From contig JARGSG010000225.1 of the NCBI GenBank assembly GCA_030374805.1, positions 620,001-684,000 on the forward strand: DNA of 64,000 bases. The letters run 5' to 3'. The notes beneath the pieces are model-generated. The model was not told the DNA's origin, searched no databases, and saw nothing but the letters and a program-made list of their open reading frames with translations. Origin of the DNA: Gracilaria gracilis. Lineage: Eukaryota > Rhodophyta > Florideophyceae > Gracilariales > Gracilariaceae. This document shows positions 10,639-20,614 of the stretch, piece by piece (the stretch's first letter is position 1; each line of letters starts with the position of its first letter). Both the position numbers and the translations under genes were made by a program.

Positions 10639-13392
10639 TTACTTCTTTTCTAGAACTTTCTGCAGCAAACTTTCGAGGTTTTGTATCCTTGAGTTAAGCA
10701 GTTCAATTTGGTTCTGCTTTCCTTTAGTCGTCTTGGCCTTTTTCGCAGTAGTTGGGTTCTTCTTCGCCCTCTTCGGTTGCGATGCCGGTACAGTTTTGTC
10801 TTCAATAACAATAACCTCTGCTGCATTTCGTTTCCTGCCTTTAGATTGAGCGCGCTTCCATTGAGGTTTAGAGAGCTTTGGATAACCGGAAATTGGGCCA
10901 TCTATAGAAAGATTTTGTGCATCCGACTGATCCAGCTCTCTCAGGAGTTGTAAAGCATCAAGAATCTGAAGGCCTCTCCCATGTGCCATTGCAAATTTTG
11001 GGAGCGATTTTATCCGATTTTGATATGCTTCGTTCGGATTTGTATCGAAAAATAGGGCGCGGTGCCTCTCTGCAATTGGAATTGAGCAAGAATGGTTCTG
11101 AAACCAGAGCAAGTATGCACATGTATTCTTCGCAAGCCAGTCGGCAAATGCTTCCCATTTGGATCCCATTCCTCTCATGAAGCTCAACGCTTGCTCACAT
11201 TCTTCCCGAGAATAGACATTTCGAGTACCAATTGCCCACTCAAAAAGCTTTCGTTCGTTTGTGATTTCGCATTTTTCCAAAATACATCTCTTGGCGTGAA
11301 CATCGCACCCGACTGCAACAGCTTTGATATAATCAATAACAGCACCTGACTTAAAAGTTTCGTCCAGAGCCGTAGCCAAACTAAAAGCATATGTTGTTTC
11401 GAAGTCTGTAGCCATTGTCAACCTGTCTTGGCCAGAAGCCTTCAATGGATCACCCAAACCTCGCCGCCTCATCTGGGACACGAACTCGCGAAACAAAAGC
11501 AAACGAGACCCAGTAGTCTTTCTGGTGCAGAGCTGGTGCATGACTGCATATATGCAGCCTGTCATTTCGTCCTTCGCAATTATTGATACCAGTTCGAATT
11601 GCAACACCTGTCCATCTTCGTCGTGAGCATTTACGATACCGAAAGTCCCATCACATCCAAACCGAGGATATTGGGCGGCTTTGTCTAGGAGAATTTTCTC
11701 TCCGAAAATTATGGACAAGCCTTTCTGGTCCCGAGTCAAACGGAAATCGTCGTTCGATCTTTGATCCTCAACTGATAATATATAGGAGCTGTTTCCAAAG
11801 GTGTTGTTCTGCCCAGGACATATACTGCTGAGCAAACCAGCTAGAGAGCTTCCCTTGGGATGGATAGTTTTGTGGGCATTTCCCCGCAGTCTCTTCACTG
11901 TGGAAGGCGGAGGTGCGCAGCCAAACCGCTCTTTAACCTTCTGCAGTATCATGCTGCCACTCAGTAGGTCGTTACGGTTGCAAAGATCTACCACAAAGTT
12001 CTTCACCAAGGACGGTGGAGGCTTCATCACTGGCCATGCGTGAGAATGAACCCCAACCCCTACTATAACTGCCCAAGATAAGAATTTGTCATCTTCACGT
12101 TGCGTCATGAAGAGGTAATGATATTCTGCTTCACATTTGACGTGCACCAGACGTGGGGATTCCTGAAGATGTACAAAACGTGTACAGAACCTCGCACGTG
12201 TGCTCAACGGGTATGGTGGGCAGTCTCCAGTAGTTCTTGGGCTTTCTGGGAAAACGCCCATCTTCGCCATTGCGATCATTTCATTAACCATATCTTGATT
12301 GGCGCCCTGCAAATGAGAAGGAATCTTAACAAGAGAACATTTCTTGGGATCCCTTACACCTTCCTTTCCAAACTGACAACACCCTATGAAGTCGGGAAGC
12401 TTAGAACTCGCAACAGATCCGCTCTTCTCCAGGTTATATCTCATCTTTCCAACCTTGAACACCCAGTTTGGGCTTCGACGTTGAGGTTCGGTCGCGTGTT
12501 GGAGCATTTCCAATTGATCCAAACTAGACACGAATGAATCGTGCTTGCAGATCAGAGGGAAGGCGTTCTGCGCGAAGAAAAAGACTTGGCGAGCAAGGCT
12601 TTTCTCATAATCGACTGCTTCACTTCGTTTTCTCACCAATACTTCTGTTTCATTACTCCATCTAACACAACTTTGTGCTTCATACAAATGGCGTGGACAA
12701 TTATTTGGCTCAGCCTCAGAATCTCTATACATGTTTGGTTCGGTTGTATGGCATAACCCAGAAAATGTGTGAGAACGTTTTCCTAGGTTATCATTTATCC
12801 GAGACGCTGGAATTAAATTTGACGTTTTGTAAGATTCTGAACTGCTCGTCAAATGTGCATCATTTGCACCTCCTGTACAACTTTCCAGTGAATGAAGTTC
12901 GCCAGACTGAGTTCCAAAATTTCCTACCGCGGCAATGGAACGGGGGTCCAGCTTCCTTAAGCTTTCATTTCCACTCCAGATACCATCATGTCCTCTCTTA
13001 CACACATTAAGGCTAGTGCTACAACACTTAATTCCTGAACAACTGAATGTTCGCCTCATTACTGGAATCTTGTTTCCAAAAATATGTAAAGTTGAATCCT
13101 TTGAAACCTTCGAACGCATTGAGTACGGAGAAAATTCAATGAATGTATCAGCTTGCAAACCATACCCTTCCAAATTCACAAAAGAAGCAAACCCCTCAGG
13201 TGAAACTGGCAGATACGGTGGCGGCTTTTCGAAAACACGGCAATGTCGAGCAGAAATATTCCGAGTTATCTGATACAAATCGTTATTCTTCTGGAACAGT
13301 ATTACACCACGGGGGTCACTTTCAAGTTGCTGAGAAGATGACGTGAGGTTGGCGGAACTGTCATCACTGCACAACACATTCACGACCTCCAT
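10639..13392 (-). CDS. MULE-type (Mutator-like) transposase or domesticated derivative
   Basis: A 917-residue protein with the layout of the MULE transposase core. Asp581 sits in FGCDGTFGI (first catalytic D), Asp663 in ATDFET (second D), and C696-x2-H699 in VGCDVHAKRC, the conserved C-x2-H of the superfamily. Helical sequence ending in a W-x-x-x-x-x-x-W-L-type segment follows, as in MULEs; the last acidic residue was not fixed with certainty. The N-terminal 450 residues are unrecognised. The C-terminus has basic clusters (nuclear import), an EVIVIED run like a SUMO-interacting motif, and a short leucine coiled coil. The frame is intact, so the element may be recent or the gene under selection. 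It starts at the first ATG, and wide A+T-rich gene-free DNA flanks both sides. Confidence 0.68.
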   Translation of the reverse strand: MEVVNVLCSDDSSANLTSSSQQLESDPRGVILFQKNNDLYQITRNISARHCRVFEKPPPYLPVSPEGFASFVNLEGYGLQADTFIEFSPYSMRSKVSKDSTLHIFGNKIPVMRRTFSCSGIKCCSTSLNVCKRGHDGIWSGNESLRKLDPRSIAAVGNFGTQSGELHSLESCTGGANDAHLTSSSESYKTSNLIPASRINDNLGKRSHTFSGLCHTTEPNMYRDSEAEPNNCPRHLYEAQSCVRWSNETEVLVRKRSEAVDYEKSLARQVFFFAQNAFPLICKHDSFVSSLDQLEMLQHATEPQRRSPNWVFKVGKMRYNLEKSGSVASSKLPDFIGCCQFGKEGVRDPKKCSLVKIPSHLQGANQDMVNEMIAMAKMGVFPESPRTTGDCPPYPLSTRARFCTRFVHLQESPRLVHVKCEAEYHYLFMTQREDDKFLSWAVIVGVGVHSHAWPVMKPPPSLVKNFVVDLCNRNDLLSGSMILQKVKERFGCAPPPSTVKRLRGNAHKTIHPKGSSLAGLLSSICPGQNNTFGNSSYILSVEDQRSNDDFRLTRDQKGLSIIFGEKILLDKAAQYPRFGCDGTFGIVNAHDEDGQVLQFELVSIIAKDEMTGCIYAVMHQLCTRKTTGSRLLLFREFVSQMRRRGLGDPLKASGQDRLTMATDFETTYAFSLATALDETFKSGAVIDYIKAVAVGCDVHAKRCILEKCEITNERKLFEWAIGTRNVYSREECEQALSFMRGMGSKWEAFADWLAKNTCAYLLWFQNHSCSIPIAERHRALFFDTNPNEAYQNRIKSLPKFAMAHGRGLQILDALQLLRELDQSDAQNLSIDGPISGYPKLSKPQWKRAQSKGRKRNAAEVIVIEDKTVPASQPKRAKKNPTTAKKAKTTKGKQNQIELLNSRIQNLESLLQKVLEKK

Positions 13393-14902
13393 TTCTTTCT
13401 TAGCTTTTCTAGACGGTTCTCACGAAGATCTTGCTCTCGAGGAAAGGAACAGATCTGCGTCTCATGTTATGATCAACGGGAACGAAGGCTCCAATTGATC
13501 CGCATATCTGTACAACCCTTACAAACGGCCCAAATTAACGTTACAATTTTTTTTGATTGACAACCTACACGGTTGTAAACTGACCGTTACGGAAACGGCG
13601 CGAACCATTGGGGTTTTCCGTGAAGGTTGGCATGAAGTGATTGTGTACTCGCCGTTACTTTAACTTCAAAAGAGATCAATCACAAACTGGGATCAACTTA
13701 AATAATTCCTCCCTAATCTCAAATTGAATGGCAGATCAAAAAATTAGGTTTGATACCATAAATTGGCGCATGGTTATGGGTTGGAAACCATATAATGACC
13801 AAACCAGTTTATGAACCGTTTTAATGAATAACTACGCTAAGATTACTCCCGGCGTCTCGTATCTTAATATCGTATGCGCTTCAACTTTTTGTTCAAGCAT
13901 AATGTATTGGGGGGTTTTACCATTCCTATACACATTTTTAAATAACGACTGTGAAAAGTTTAAATAAATATTACATATACCTCAACAAACAAAAATACAT
14001 TTTCGGATATGAATCAAATCTAAGCTTTCGTAAAAGCTGCACATATTATATATCTAGAAGTAGAAGATAAAATTGATTCTTTCAAGGCCAGAACTGTTCT
14101 TCAGTACGAATGTGTATGTTGGTGTTACGAAAAGCGGTTTTTGTTTTTCTCAAGACTAAGATATCGGTATTTTTTAACTTAAATTGAACATGTATTATGG
14201 ACTTAGAAGTATTTGAAGTTCTTGTTGGCACATATTTTAATTACTAATAGTGTAATGTGTAATAGAGCTTTAAATTACTAAGAACAAAATTATTATGATG
14301 TGTCAAATAGAGAATCTACTTTTTAGATGGCTGGGAATTGTAAATGAGTAAGAAATTTGTATAGGGTATAACATTGTTGTTTGGGTGTGTTAGAAATATT
14401 AAAACGTAATTGGGACTGGCATATGACAACAGTTTTTTAGTTTTATTTTCAAAAGATGTAAGAATGTATGTTTTGATATCAAACTAGATTTAGTTATATG
14501 TCAGACTGTAAAATGTCATAATTGTTCGTGAAAATAGAAATATAGAGTTTGGACAATATTTTCTGGTGGAGCTAAACATGTTGACTCATACATCTTTGTT
14601 TCAGGTAGTAATTGTGTTGGTTGTTTTTATGTTGTTGGCAGCTTAATTTTGCTACATATACTGTAATGATGTAAGAATGTAATTTTAATTACAACACTGA
14701 TTCTGAAAATGAAATTGGCCTTCTTGAAAAATTTTAATTTTCACATTTACAGTGCTTGGGTAGTACTGACGTTCTTGGTCCTTCTAGCTAGGGCTATATT
14801 GGGTAGATGATATTTGGATATAGGGTCTGGGTGATATCCTATATCCCATGCAGCAACACTTCTTCCTCGTGTAGCACCGTAAAAGCTCTGAGTGAATCTA
14901 AT
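13393..14902. other. A+T-rich gene-free flank of the transposase, upstream of RCL1
   Basis: A+T-rich, with a clear excess of T and G on the plus strand from about 14100 to 14740. It has no open frame of note. Near 13567-13590 a short imperfect repetition of 'acggttgtaaactgaccgtt' occurs. The 3' end (about 14760-14902) must hold the RCL1 promoter; the RCL1 frame is open from 14807 but the conserved protein begins at 14903. Confidence 0.5.
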
Positions 14903-16090
14903 ATGGTTACCACTGTGAAAGGCAAGGTTCTGAAATTCAAGGGCGGAAGCTTTCTTCGTCACCGACTGGTACTAGCCACACTATCATGCAGACCAGTGGT
15001 TTTTGACACCATTCGCGAAGATGATGCACAATTTCCCGGACTTTCTCAGTCGGAAATATGTTTCTTACGGCTCCTCGACAAAATCACCAGCGGCACCGTC
15101 ATAAAGATTAACGCTACTGGAACATCTTTATCTTACACCCCAGGTTTTTTAATCGGCGGAAATCGCATCGTTCACGATTGTCATGTCTCGCGTCCTATAA
15201 CTTACTATCTCGAACCTCTTTTAATGCTTTGCCCTTTCGCGAAGCATCCCCTTGATATTACGCTGAGGGGTGCTACTCACTCCACCACCGACGTTTGCAT
15301 TGACACGATTGCTTCTGTTTCAGTCCCCCTTTTGCGTCGGCTCACAGTGGGTAACCCTCTCTTACCGCAGCTTCAAGTTAAGAAGCGTTCCTTGTCAAAT
15401 GGCGATGCGAATGGGAACAGCCATGGTGGCCTTGTACACTTTCGTTGCGATGTGCTGAACTCAAAGGTAAAGCCGATAGATATAATCGATCCAGGCTTTG
15501 TGAAGAGAATTAGAGGTATTGCGTTTGCAAACAAAACCTCGCCAGCACACGTTACACGCATGGTAGGTGTTGTTCGCCGCGTATTCAATCGATTCACTCC
15601 GGACGTTTACGTACACACCGATCATAACAATCACGAAGGCTGTGGAATTGGTTTTGGAATCCAGCTTGTCGCAGAGACTACTGAAGGATGTCTTGTAGGC
15701 GCAGATTGGTCCAATTCCAGTAGGCAGACAACCCCGGAAGAAGTTGCGGAAAATGCATGCCGCATGCTTCTTGAAGAGATTAACAATGGGGGTTGTATTG
15801 ACTCCAACAATAGTTGTATAGCCCTTCTGTACTGCGCTTTGGCAGACTCTGATTTGAACCGAATTAGGATATGCCGGCTGAGTGATGCGGCCATTCAGTT
15901 CATGCGCGATCTGCACTCCTTCTTTGGGGTACAATTCAAAACTCGTATATTTGGGAATGCTGGGACCGACGAATCAGATTCCGGACATTCTGAAGCTTCT
16001 GAAGATGATCTCGCCCAAGACAAAGAAGATGGTGTTCTCCTCTCATGCATTGGTATTGGACTGTCTAATGTCGCTCGGAAACGGTTCTGA
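14903..16090 (+). CDS. RCL1: RNA 3'-terminal phosphate cyclase-like protein RCL1
   Basis: A 395-residue protein of the RNA 3'-phosphate cyclase fold, subfamily RCL1, an 18S rRNA processing factor that acts with BMS1 in the nucleolar small-subunit processome. Supporting stretches are LKFKGGSFLRHRLVLATLSCRPV at the start, the GGNRIVHDCHVSRPITYYLEPLL segment, TLRGATHSTTDVCIDT, and the closing HSFFGVQFK. The catalytic histidine region of true cyclases is not visible, as in other RCL1 proteins. The C-terminal 35 residues are acidic and Ser-rich. An in-frame ATG 96 bp upstream would add 32 residues without similarity, so the ATG at 14903 (MVTTVKGKVLKF) is chosen. No intron. Confidence 0.9.
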   Translation: MVTTVKGKVLKFKGGSFLRHRLVLATLSCRPVVFDTIREDDAQFPGLSQSEICFLRLLDKITSGTVIKINATGTSLSYTPGFLIGGNRIVHDCHVSRPITYYLEPLLMLCPFAKHPLDITLRGATHSTTDVCIDTIASVSVPLLRRLTVGNPLLPQLQVKKRSLSNGDANGNSHGGLVHFRCDVLNSKVKPIDIIDPGFVKRIRGIAFANKTSPAHVTRMVGVVRRVFNRFTPDVYVHTDHNNHEGCGIGFGIQLVAETTEGCLVGADWSNSSRQTTPEEVAENACRMLLEEINNGGCIDSNNSCIALLYCALADSDLNRIRICRLSDAAIQFMRDLHSFFGVQFKTRIFGNAGTDESDSGHSEASEDDLAQDKEDGVLLSCIGIGLSNVARKRF

Positions 16091-17001
16091 AGGACTTAGG
16101 GAACTTAAAATATGTCGGGGATGATGATTATGTGGTTCATTATCGTTATCTGAATACAAACGAATGTATACTGAGCACAAGTAGAATTCGAATGGCTGGG
16201 TTGCAAGTTATGAACTTATGACATCCATGTGTGTGTTCCAATCAGTCTTTCTTTTTGTGCGAATTCCAGCTTAACGTCTGGGAATGAACGCTTGTTTATC
16301 AAAGAAACGTGATATCTTTAGAAGGCTGACACCTTTTCTGAAAGCTTTGTGATGAGCCACTCACAGAGACCAATAGTCTACAAGTTGGGAGATGTAAGCT
16401 TGATGTTCTCATGCTGTCCTTTTTGGACACCTCAGCATGACATTGGCAGCTTCGTTACAGCACCTGGGCAACAAAGAAACCAACTTCTTTACCAAAGGAG
16501 GAAAAGTCAGATTGTGTCCGTCTCTTTGCTGCGGCAACATAGACCCTCATTGGAAGGATGCCATGTGTTTCCCTATGAAGCTTAAAGGTCTAGACCCCAT
16601 ATTTCATGATGGAAAAAGACTTTCGTCAAAAGACCACGAACGTCTTCCTAGTTTTCGGAGAAAGAACTTCGATAGTTTCGTACTTCCTCACAGCGCATTG
16701 CATCCTGGAGCAGTCGTTCGAGTCGTAATATCTCAGTTAAATGGCGAGTTTCTAGTCTCCTCTTTAACTCCTTTTGTTGCCCAGTATCGCCGGGGTTGTT
16801 TTGTGATTCATAGAGAATGGCTAAGTATGGACCTCTCTCTCCTTCGCTAACTTGTACGCCAGTTCAACTACTACTTAGTTTAGAGCGTGTCTGTCTAACG
16901 AAATGTTCGCTCACGAGTTATATTCGAGCATCTTAAAAGGCCACTTTGTAAAAAGCTAAAGTAACTGATAATCTTCGGCGTTGATGAAGAGCTGGGATGC
17001 A
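16091..17001. other. Intergenic region with one unassigned open frame
   Basis: Downstream of RCL1. An ATG-initiated frame at 16437-16850 (+) could encode 137 residues with several cysteines but matches nothing recognised; a second frame (16349-16585) overlaps it. These could be a small lineage-specific gene or chance. Nothing else was recognised before the foldback element. Confidence 0.35.
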
Positions 17002-17175
17002 TATATTCTTCTCGGCAAAGAACCCATTGGACATATAAACGAAATGGTCAACGTCAGTTAGCATGACATGCTAACTGACGTTGACTGTCCATGACATGCT
17101 AACTGACGTTGACTGTCCATGACATGCTAACTGACGTTGACTATGTCCAATGGGTTCTTTGCCGAGAAGAATATA
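17002..17175. mobile_element. 174-bp foldback (MITE-like) element with perfect 34-bp terminal inverted repeats
   Basis: The left arm 17002-17035 and right arm 17142-17175 are perfect inverted copies over 34 bp (left arm begins TATATTCTTCTCGGCAAAGA). Inside, 17047-17085 is a perfect 19-bp palindrome with a one-base centre (GTCAACGTCAGTTAGCATG arm). Its right half recurs twice more at 28-bp spacing (17095-17113 and 17123-17141), joined by the linker TGTCCATGA. An 11-bp stretch (17036-17046) interrupts the left side only. The whole can fold into one long hairpin. No target-site duplication beyond the TATA at the arm ends is visible, and it carries no coding capacity. A MITE-like or foldback transposon is the likely nature. 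Confidence 0.8.
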
Positions 17176-18151
17176 ACATTGTTAAGATGGCAAGTGTACA
17201 CCGTTTCCGAACAGATGTAGTGCGTGTGGGTACAAGTATATGCGGCAGGGTGTCTGTCTAAAAGTTTTTACGCGTGCCCAAGCGGCAGCTATGGCAATAA
17301 CATTTTGTACTTCTCTTTGGGAAAATTCTTCCGGGGGCTGTGTGGAAACGATGAGAATAGTGGTTCGTAGACCGGTTGGCATGCTGTAGCTCTCCCAGCA
17401 TCTGGAACAGTAAGCTTTGTCCTGGTCGGCAAGCTCAGCGTGTCGTTTCCAATCTGTCCATAAGATCATTCAAGTGTTTCCACTATGAGTAACTACCCAA
17501 ACGACATTAACTGAACATAAACCCCTGCTTTGTATAGCACGCTTGAGACTTCCGGCATCGATTAAGCTCCATGTGTTAAGAATGTCCAAAAAGAGCGTTG
17601 CCGGAGCTATCATGCCTTTCCCTTCTCCGAGATCGGAAACGACTTCGTGAAGAGAGAATAATCAGCAAATGGCGTGGAAGTATACAGGTTTACATGAGAA
17701 AGAACGTTGCTCAACAGAAACAGAAACAGTTTGCGCTGCGTAAGCTAGCGTACGCAAAGGAGGGAAAGAGAAAAAAAAAAGAGAGAGAGAAAGGATTGAT
17801 TTCCCACAACGGCTTGGGAGTTTCCTGTACTCCCTGCGTTCGATTCGTACATTCCCTCGCCAATCGAGTCACCGTCCATGTCGCACTCTTCTCAACTTCC
17901 TTGTTGCTTCTACAAGCGAGAATGGACCTTGGTCTCAATCTCACACCGTTTTTACTCTTTTTCGGTATCTACAAAGTGTTTCATTTGTCTTTGCAACTAT
18001 CCAAAAGACCTGCGCAAGTAGGTCTGCGTTCTGAAAGGTTAGTAGTTAAGAAGCGTTTGACAGAACCTTAATCTGTGGTCATTCTGCATGCATGGTCAGA
18101 ACAGTTCCGATTCAACGCCATTGCGAAGGTATACAGACTACTTCATACCCT
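17176..18151. other. Intergenic region around a retroelement relic
   Basis: Apart from the relic listed at 17535-17720, it holds a purine run at 17759-17792 and several short frames, for example 17182-17469 (-), with no recognisable product. The frame 17598-18071 (+) begins inside the relic and is read through low-complexity sequence, so it is not called a gene. Confidence 0.45.
17535..17720 (+). pseudogene. Degenerate tail of a non-LTR-retrotransposon-like ORF, copy 1
   Basis: In one frame (about 17536-17590) the sequence reads SIKLHVLRMSKKS; after a frameshift it continues as CPKRALPELSCLSLLRDRKR and IISKWRGSI. This matches copies 2 (36563) and 3 (51119), which share the H-x-x-L-R-C-P core and the following I/L-x-x-x-W-x-x-x-I. 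In non-LTR retrotransposons a C-x-C...H-x4-C-P knuckle ends ORF2; here the cysteines and frame have decayed. No upstream reverse transcriptase is left. Confidence 0.5.
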
Positions 18152-20614
18152 CTAAGTCTTATGTACAGCGCTATTAAGAATAAGGCGTCTGGTCAATCTT
18201 GACCAATGATCAACAGCTCGTTCTTCGATGTTCTCCGCCTTCGTTTCATTGAGAGCATCAATCATTGCGTCTTGATGAAGGAGATGACGACGGTGTTCGC
18301 GACGAACCTCATCTCTTGAATCTTCTAAAACCGCAGATGGCCATCGCCTCTCGTCATCAGCAGAAAACGGCCAATTCCAAAACAGGGGTCTGTAGGCTCC
18401 TTTCTCGTGGCGGTTGCACCACGACCGCATTGCAAGGAGATACGAAGCTTTCCGGTGATGTACAAACGATAATGAATCGCCACTCCACATTGAAAGTTCC
18501 AAGGAGTTGGGATCAATAAATAAGTCTCCGGCAGTAGTGAGCATTATCTTTTTTCCAACATGTTGGTATTCCACTTTTGGTAGAGTTGTAACTATATCTG
18601 CAGCGATTGATACCCGCCATGAAGCAGGAACAAGTTCGTCGTACACTTTCCTGAATGCTGAATTTCCTACCCTGGGGGAGCCAAAAGTTGCGACGTAAAT
18701 ATCGCTTGTGCCCAGCTGGTACTTCAGTGCACAGTCAAGAGCGCAAATAGTGGCTAGTGCTCCACCTAGGCTGTGACCCGTAAGAAAAACTGGACGAGGA
18801 TCGCAATCGTAAAGTTCTTTGATCCAATGCATAACCTCATCGGAAACGCTCAAGTATGCCTCTGCAAACCCACGATGGACCTTCGCCTGTTGAGCATCAC
18901 GGCTTTCAAGAACCTCCTGTGCAATGCTCCCGAAAAGCTCTCTAGTTGCGTTTTCTCCTGAAGCAGTCGGAAGTATACGGTGTAGCTGGACGTGGAAGGC
19001 TTTTAGATCAGTGCGCAAGTTGCGACCACTGCTTGTCCCTCGAAAAGCAACAATGATTCGGTCATCACCATCAACTATCAAAGCACGTGTATCTGTTCCT
19101 TCGTCACTTACAACCTTCCGTACTTCGTAATCAAATTTGTTCCGCATACCATTGAGCTTCGACATTTTTGGAGTGTCGTAGTAATACACAAGCCATGCGA
19201 AATTGAACATGATAACGTGAGTTTCCATAACAAAACAATTTGTTTGTACCAGCTGCGAATTCGGTTCCCGCTTTCGGTAGGTAATGGGTTCTAGAAGTCC
19301 ATTTAATCTCGGTGCTTGTGGACGAAGCCAACCTTTCAGACCAATGGCATCGGAAGGCAAATTCATATAAGCTTCTAGTGTGACATAAGAAAGATATAGG
19401 ATAGACAACCCGAATGGAACATATTGAACTTCAACGTAGGAAACCTTGAAAACCTTCATTGCAGCCAATTGTGCACCCGAAGGAAGTCCTAGAAGTAACA
19501 ATAAATAGCATAACCAGAAGACTACGTAAAACGTTAGGTTGTGATACAAGAAGAATCGAATTCCAATTTGCTTTGTACGATACTTTGTATAGTCTTTGCT
19601 TTTCAAGAAACATCGAGTGATTCGAATCTCTCGGATGATCCATGCCACGAGAAGTAACTCAAACCCAGTGACTAGAGTCACAAATACCACCCCTTTCGCA
19701 GGCCAGAACTTTAGAGTTTTGTAAAGATGTAGCATTGCTACCATAGATGCAATCGGCATTTCTGACATGTAAATATCAAATCGCCAAAACGCCAACTGCT
19801 TGAGCAACATGTACATAATGACCAAAAGCACTTTCGGAACATAAAACTTGATTCCAAGTTTCCCAGCCAGAACACGATAAGAATGCACCGTTGCCCACAC
19901 ATAGAAGAGCGTGCTCGCTGTAAACGACGCATCTCGTACGGAATCATACATTCGGGAAATAGGGTCATACCATCTTTCCTCTCGAAGGTTATAATCCGCA
20001 GTGATCATAATACGGACAATACTCTCATAGGGATTCATGTAGATAGCCGCCGCAATAGTTAATAGAATCACCCAGACTTGTTCATGGGTTCGATCTATTC
20101 GGCGAATACGAAGCATTCGAGATGTAAAGACGATAGCCAAAGATATTGCATAAAAGAAGCACAAAATGTTTGCAACAGAAAGCACCCATTCGTAGGTCTG
20201 CGGTAGATTGTAATAGCGAACCATCGTCCCTCGAATAGAATCGAGACGGAGATAAACTGTGTTTGCGAGTACGACGAACACTATTGAGAATAATATACCA
20301 AACAGAATAAACCCATGGAACCACCACAGCAATTTTGTAACTTCTTCGGCACCAATGACTTCTAGTTTGGTGAACGTCTTGGCACTGAGATTAATAGAAA
20401 CTGCTTCCTCTTTCGGGGCTGCTGAGAATCCATAGCTTTCTCTGGTGTCCACATCCTCTGAAGAAACAATGGAGAAATCGTCGTAAGGCTTAGCGAGCTG
20501 AGCATGAGATGAGCCAATCTTTGGAACAATGAACCGGACAGAATTCACTTCTTGCGAAACGTCTGGGCTGTCTTCATTTAGGACCATATTCCAGTTTTCC
20601 ACATCATCGGACAT
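18152..20614 (-). CDS. Multi-pass membrane protein fused to a class 3 lipase domain
   Basis: An 820-residue protein. Residues 1-95 are soluble and acidic. About eight hydrophobic segments follow (roughly 99-121, 143-165, 180-197, 232-248, 258-275, 308-327, 353-376 and 396-415). A class 3 (Rhizopus-type) lipase domain occupies about 480-740. The nucleophile is Ser615 in TGHSLGGALAT; an Asp in AADIVTT and a His in FVHHRKASYLL are plausible triad partners. The enzyme would hydrolyse acylglycerols or phospholipids at a membrane. The membrane part resembles the Wntless/GOST-type seven-pass proteins in spacing, but this is a weak impression. The frame is open to a TTG at 20749; the ATG at 20614 is used. 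It is tandem with SEC10 on the same strand. Confidence 0.8.
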   Translation of the reverse strand: MSDDVENWNMVLNEDSPDVSQEVNSVRFIVPKIGSSHAQLAKPYDDFSIVSSEDVDTRESYGFSAAPKEEAVSINLSAKTFTKLEVIGAEEVTKLLWWFHGFILFGILFSIVFVVLANTVYLRLDSIRGTMVRYYNLPQTYEWVLSVANILCFFYAISLAIVFTSRMLRIRRIDRTHEQVWVILLTIAAAIYMNPYESIVRIMITADYNLREERWYDPISRMYDSVRDASFTASTLFYVWATVHSYRVLAGKLGIKFYVPKVLLVIMYMLLKQLAFWRFDIYMSEMPIASMVAMLHLYKTLKFWPAKGVVFVTLVTGFELLLVAWIIREIRITRCFLKSKDYTKYRTKQIGIRFFLYHNLTFYVVFWLCYLLLLLGLPSGAQLAAMKVFKVSYVEVQYVPFGLSILYLSYVTLEAYMNLPSDAIGLKGWLRPQAPRLNGLLEPITYRKREPNSQLVQTNCFVMETHVIMFNFAWLVYYYDTPKMSKLNGMRNKFDYEVRKVVSDEGTDTRALIVDGDDRIIVAFRGTSSGRNLRTDLKAFHVQLHRILPTASGENATRELFGSIAQEVLESRDAQQAKVHRGFAEAYLSVSDEVMHWIKELYDCDPRPVFLTGHSLGGALATICALDCALKYQLGTSDIYVATFGSPRVGNSAFRKVYDELVPASWRVSIAADIVTTLPKVEYQHVGKKIMLTTAGDLFIDPNSLELSMWSGDSLSFVHHRKASYLLAMRSWCNRHEKGAYRPLFWNWPFSADDERRWPSAVLEDSRDEVRREHRRHLLHQDAMIDALNETKAENIEERAVDHWSRLTRRLILNSAVHKT

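Noticed and set aside
16437-16850. 137-codon ATG frame downstream of RCL1
   Set aside because: No domain, no signal, and an overlapping competing frame; kept only as a note in the intergenic entry.
17047-17141. CRISPR-like regular repeat (28-bp period)
   Set aside because: The sequences between the repeats are identical to each other, the array is enclosed by inverted arms, and the genome is eukaryotic. It is part of the foldback element.
17598-18071. 157-codon frame with a Lys-rich middle
   Set aside because: It starts from a TTG inside a frameshifted retroelement relic and runs through a purine-rich low-complexity stretch.
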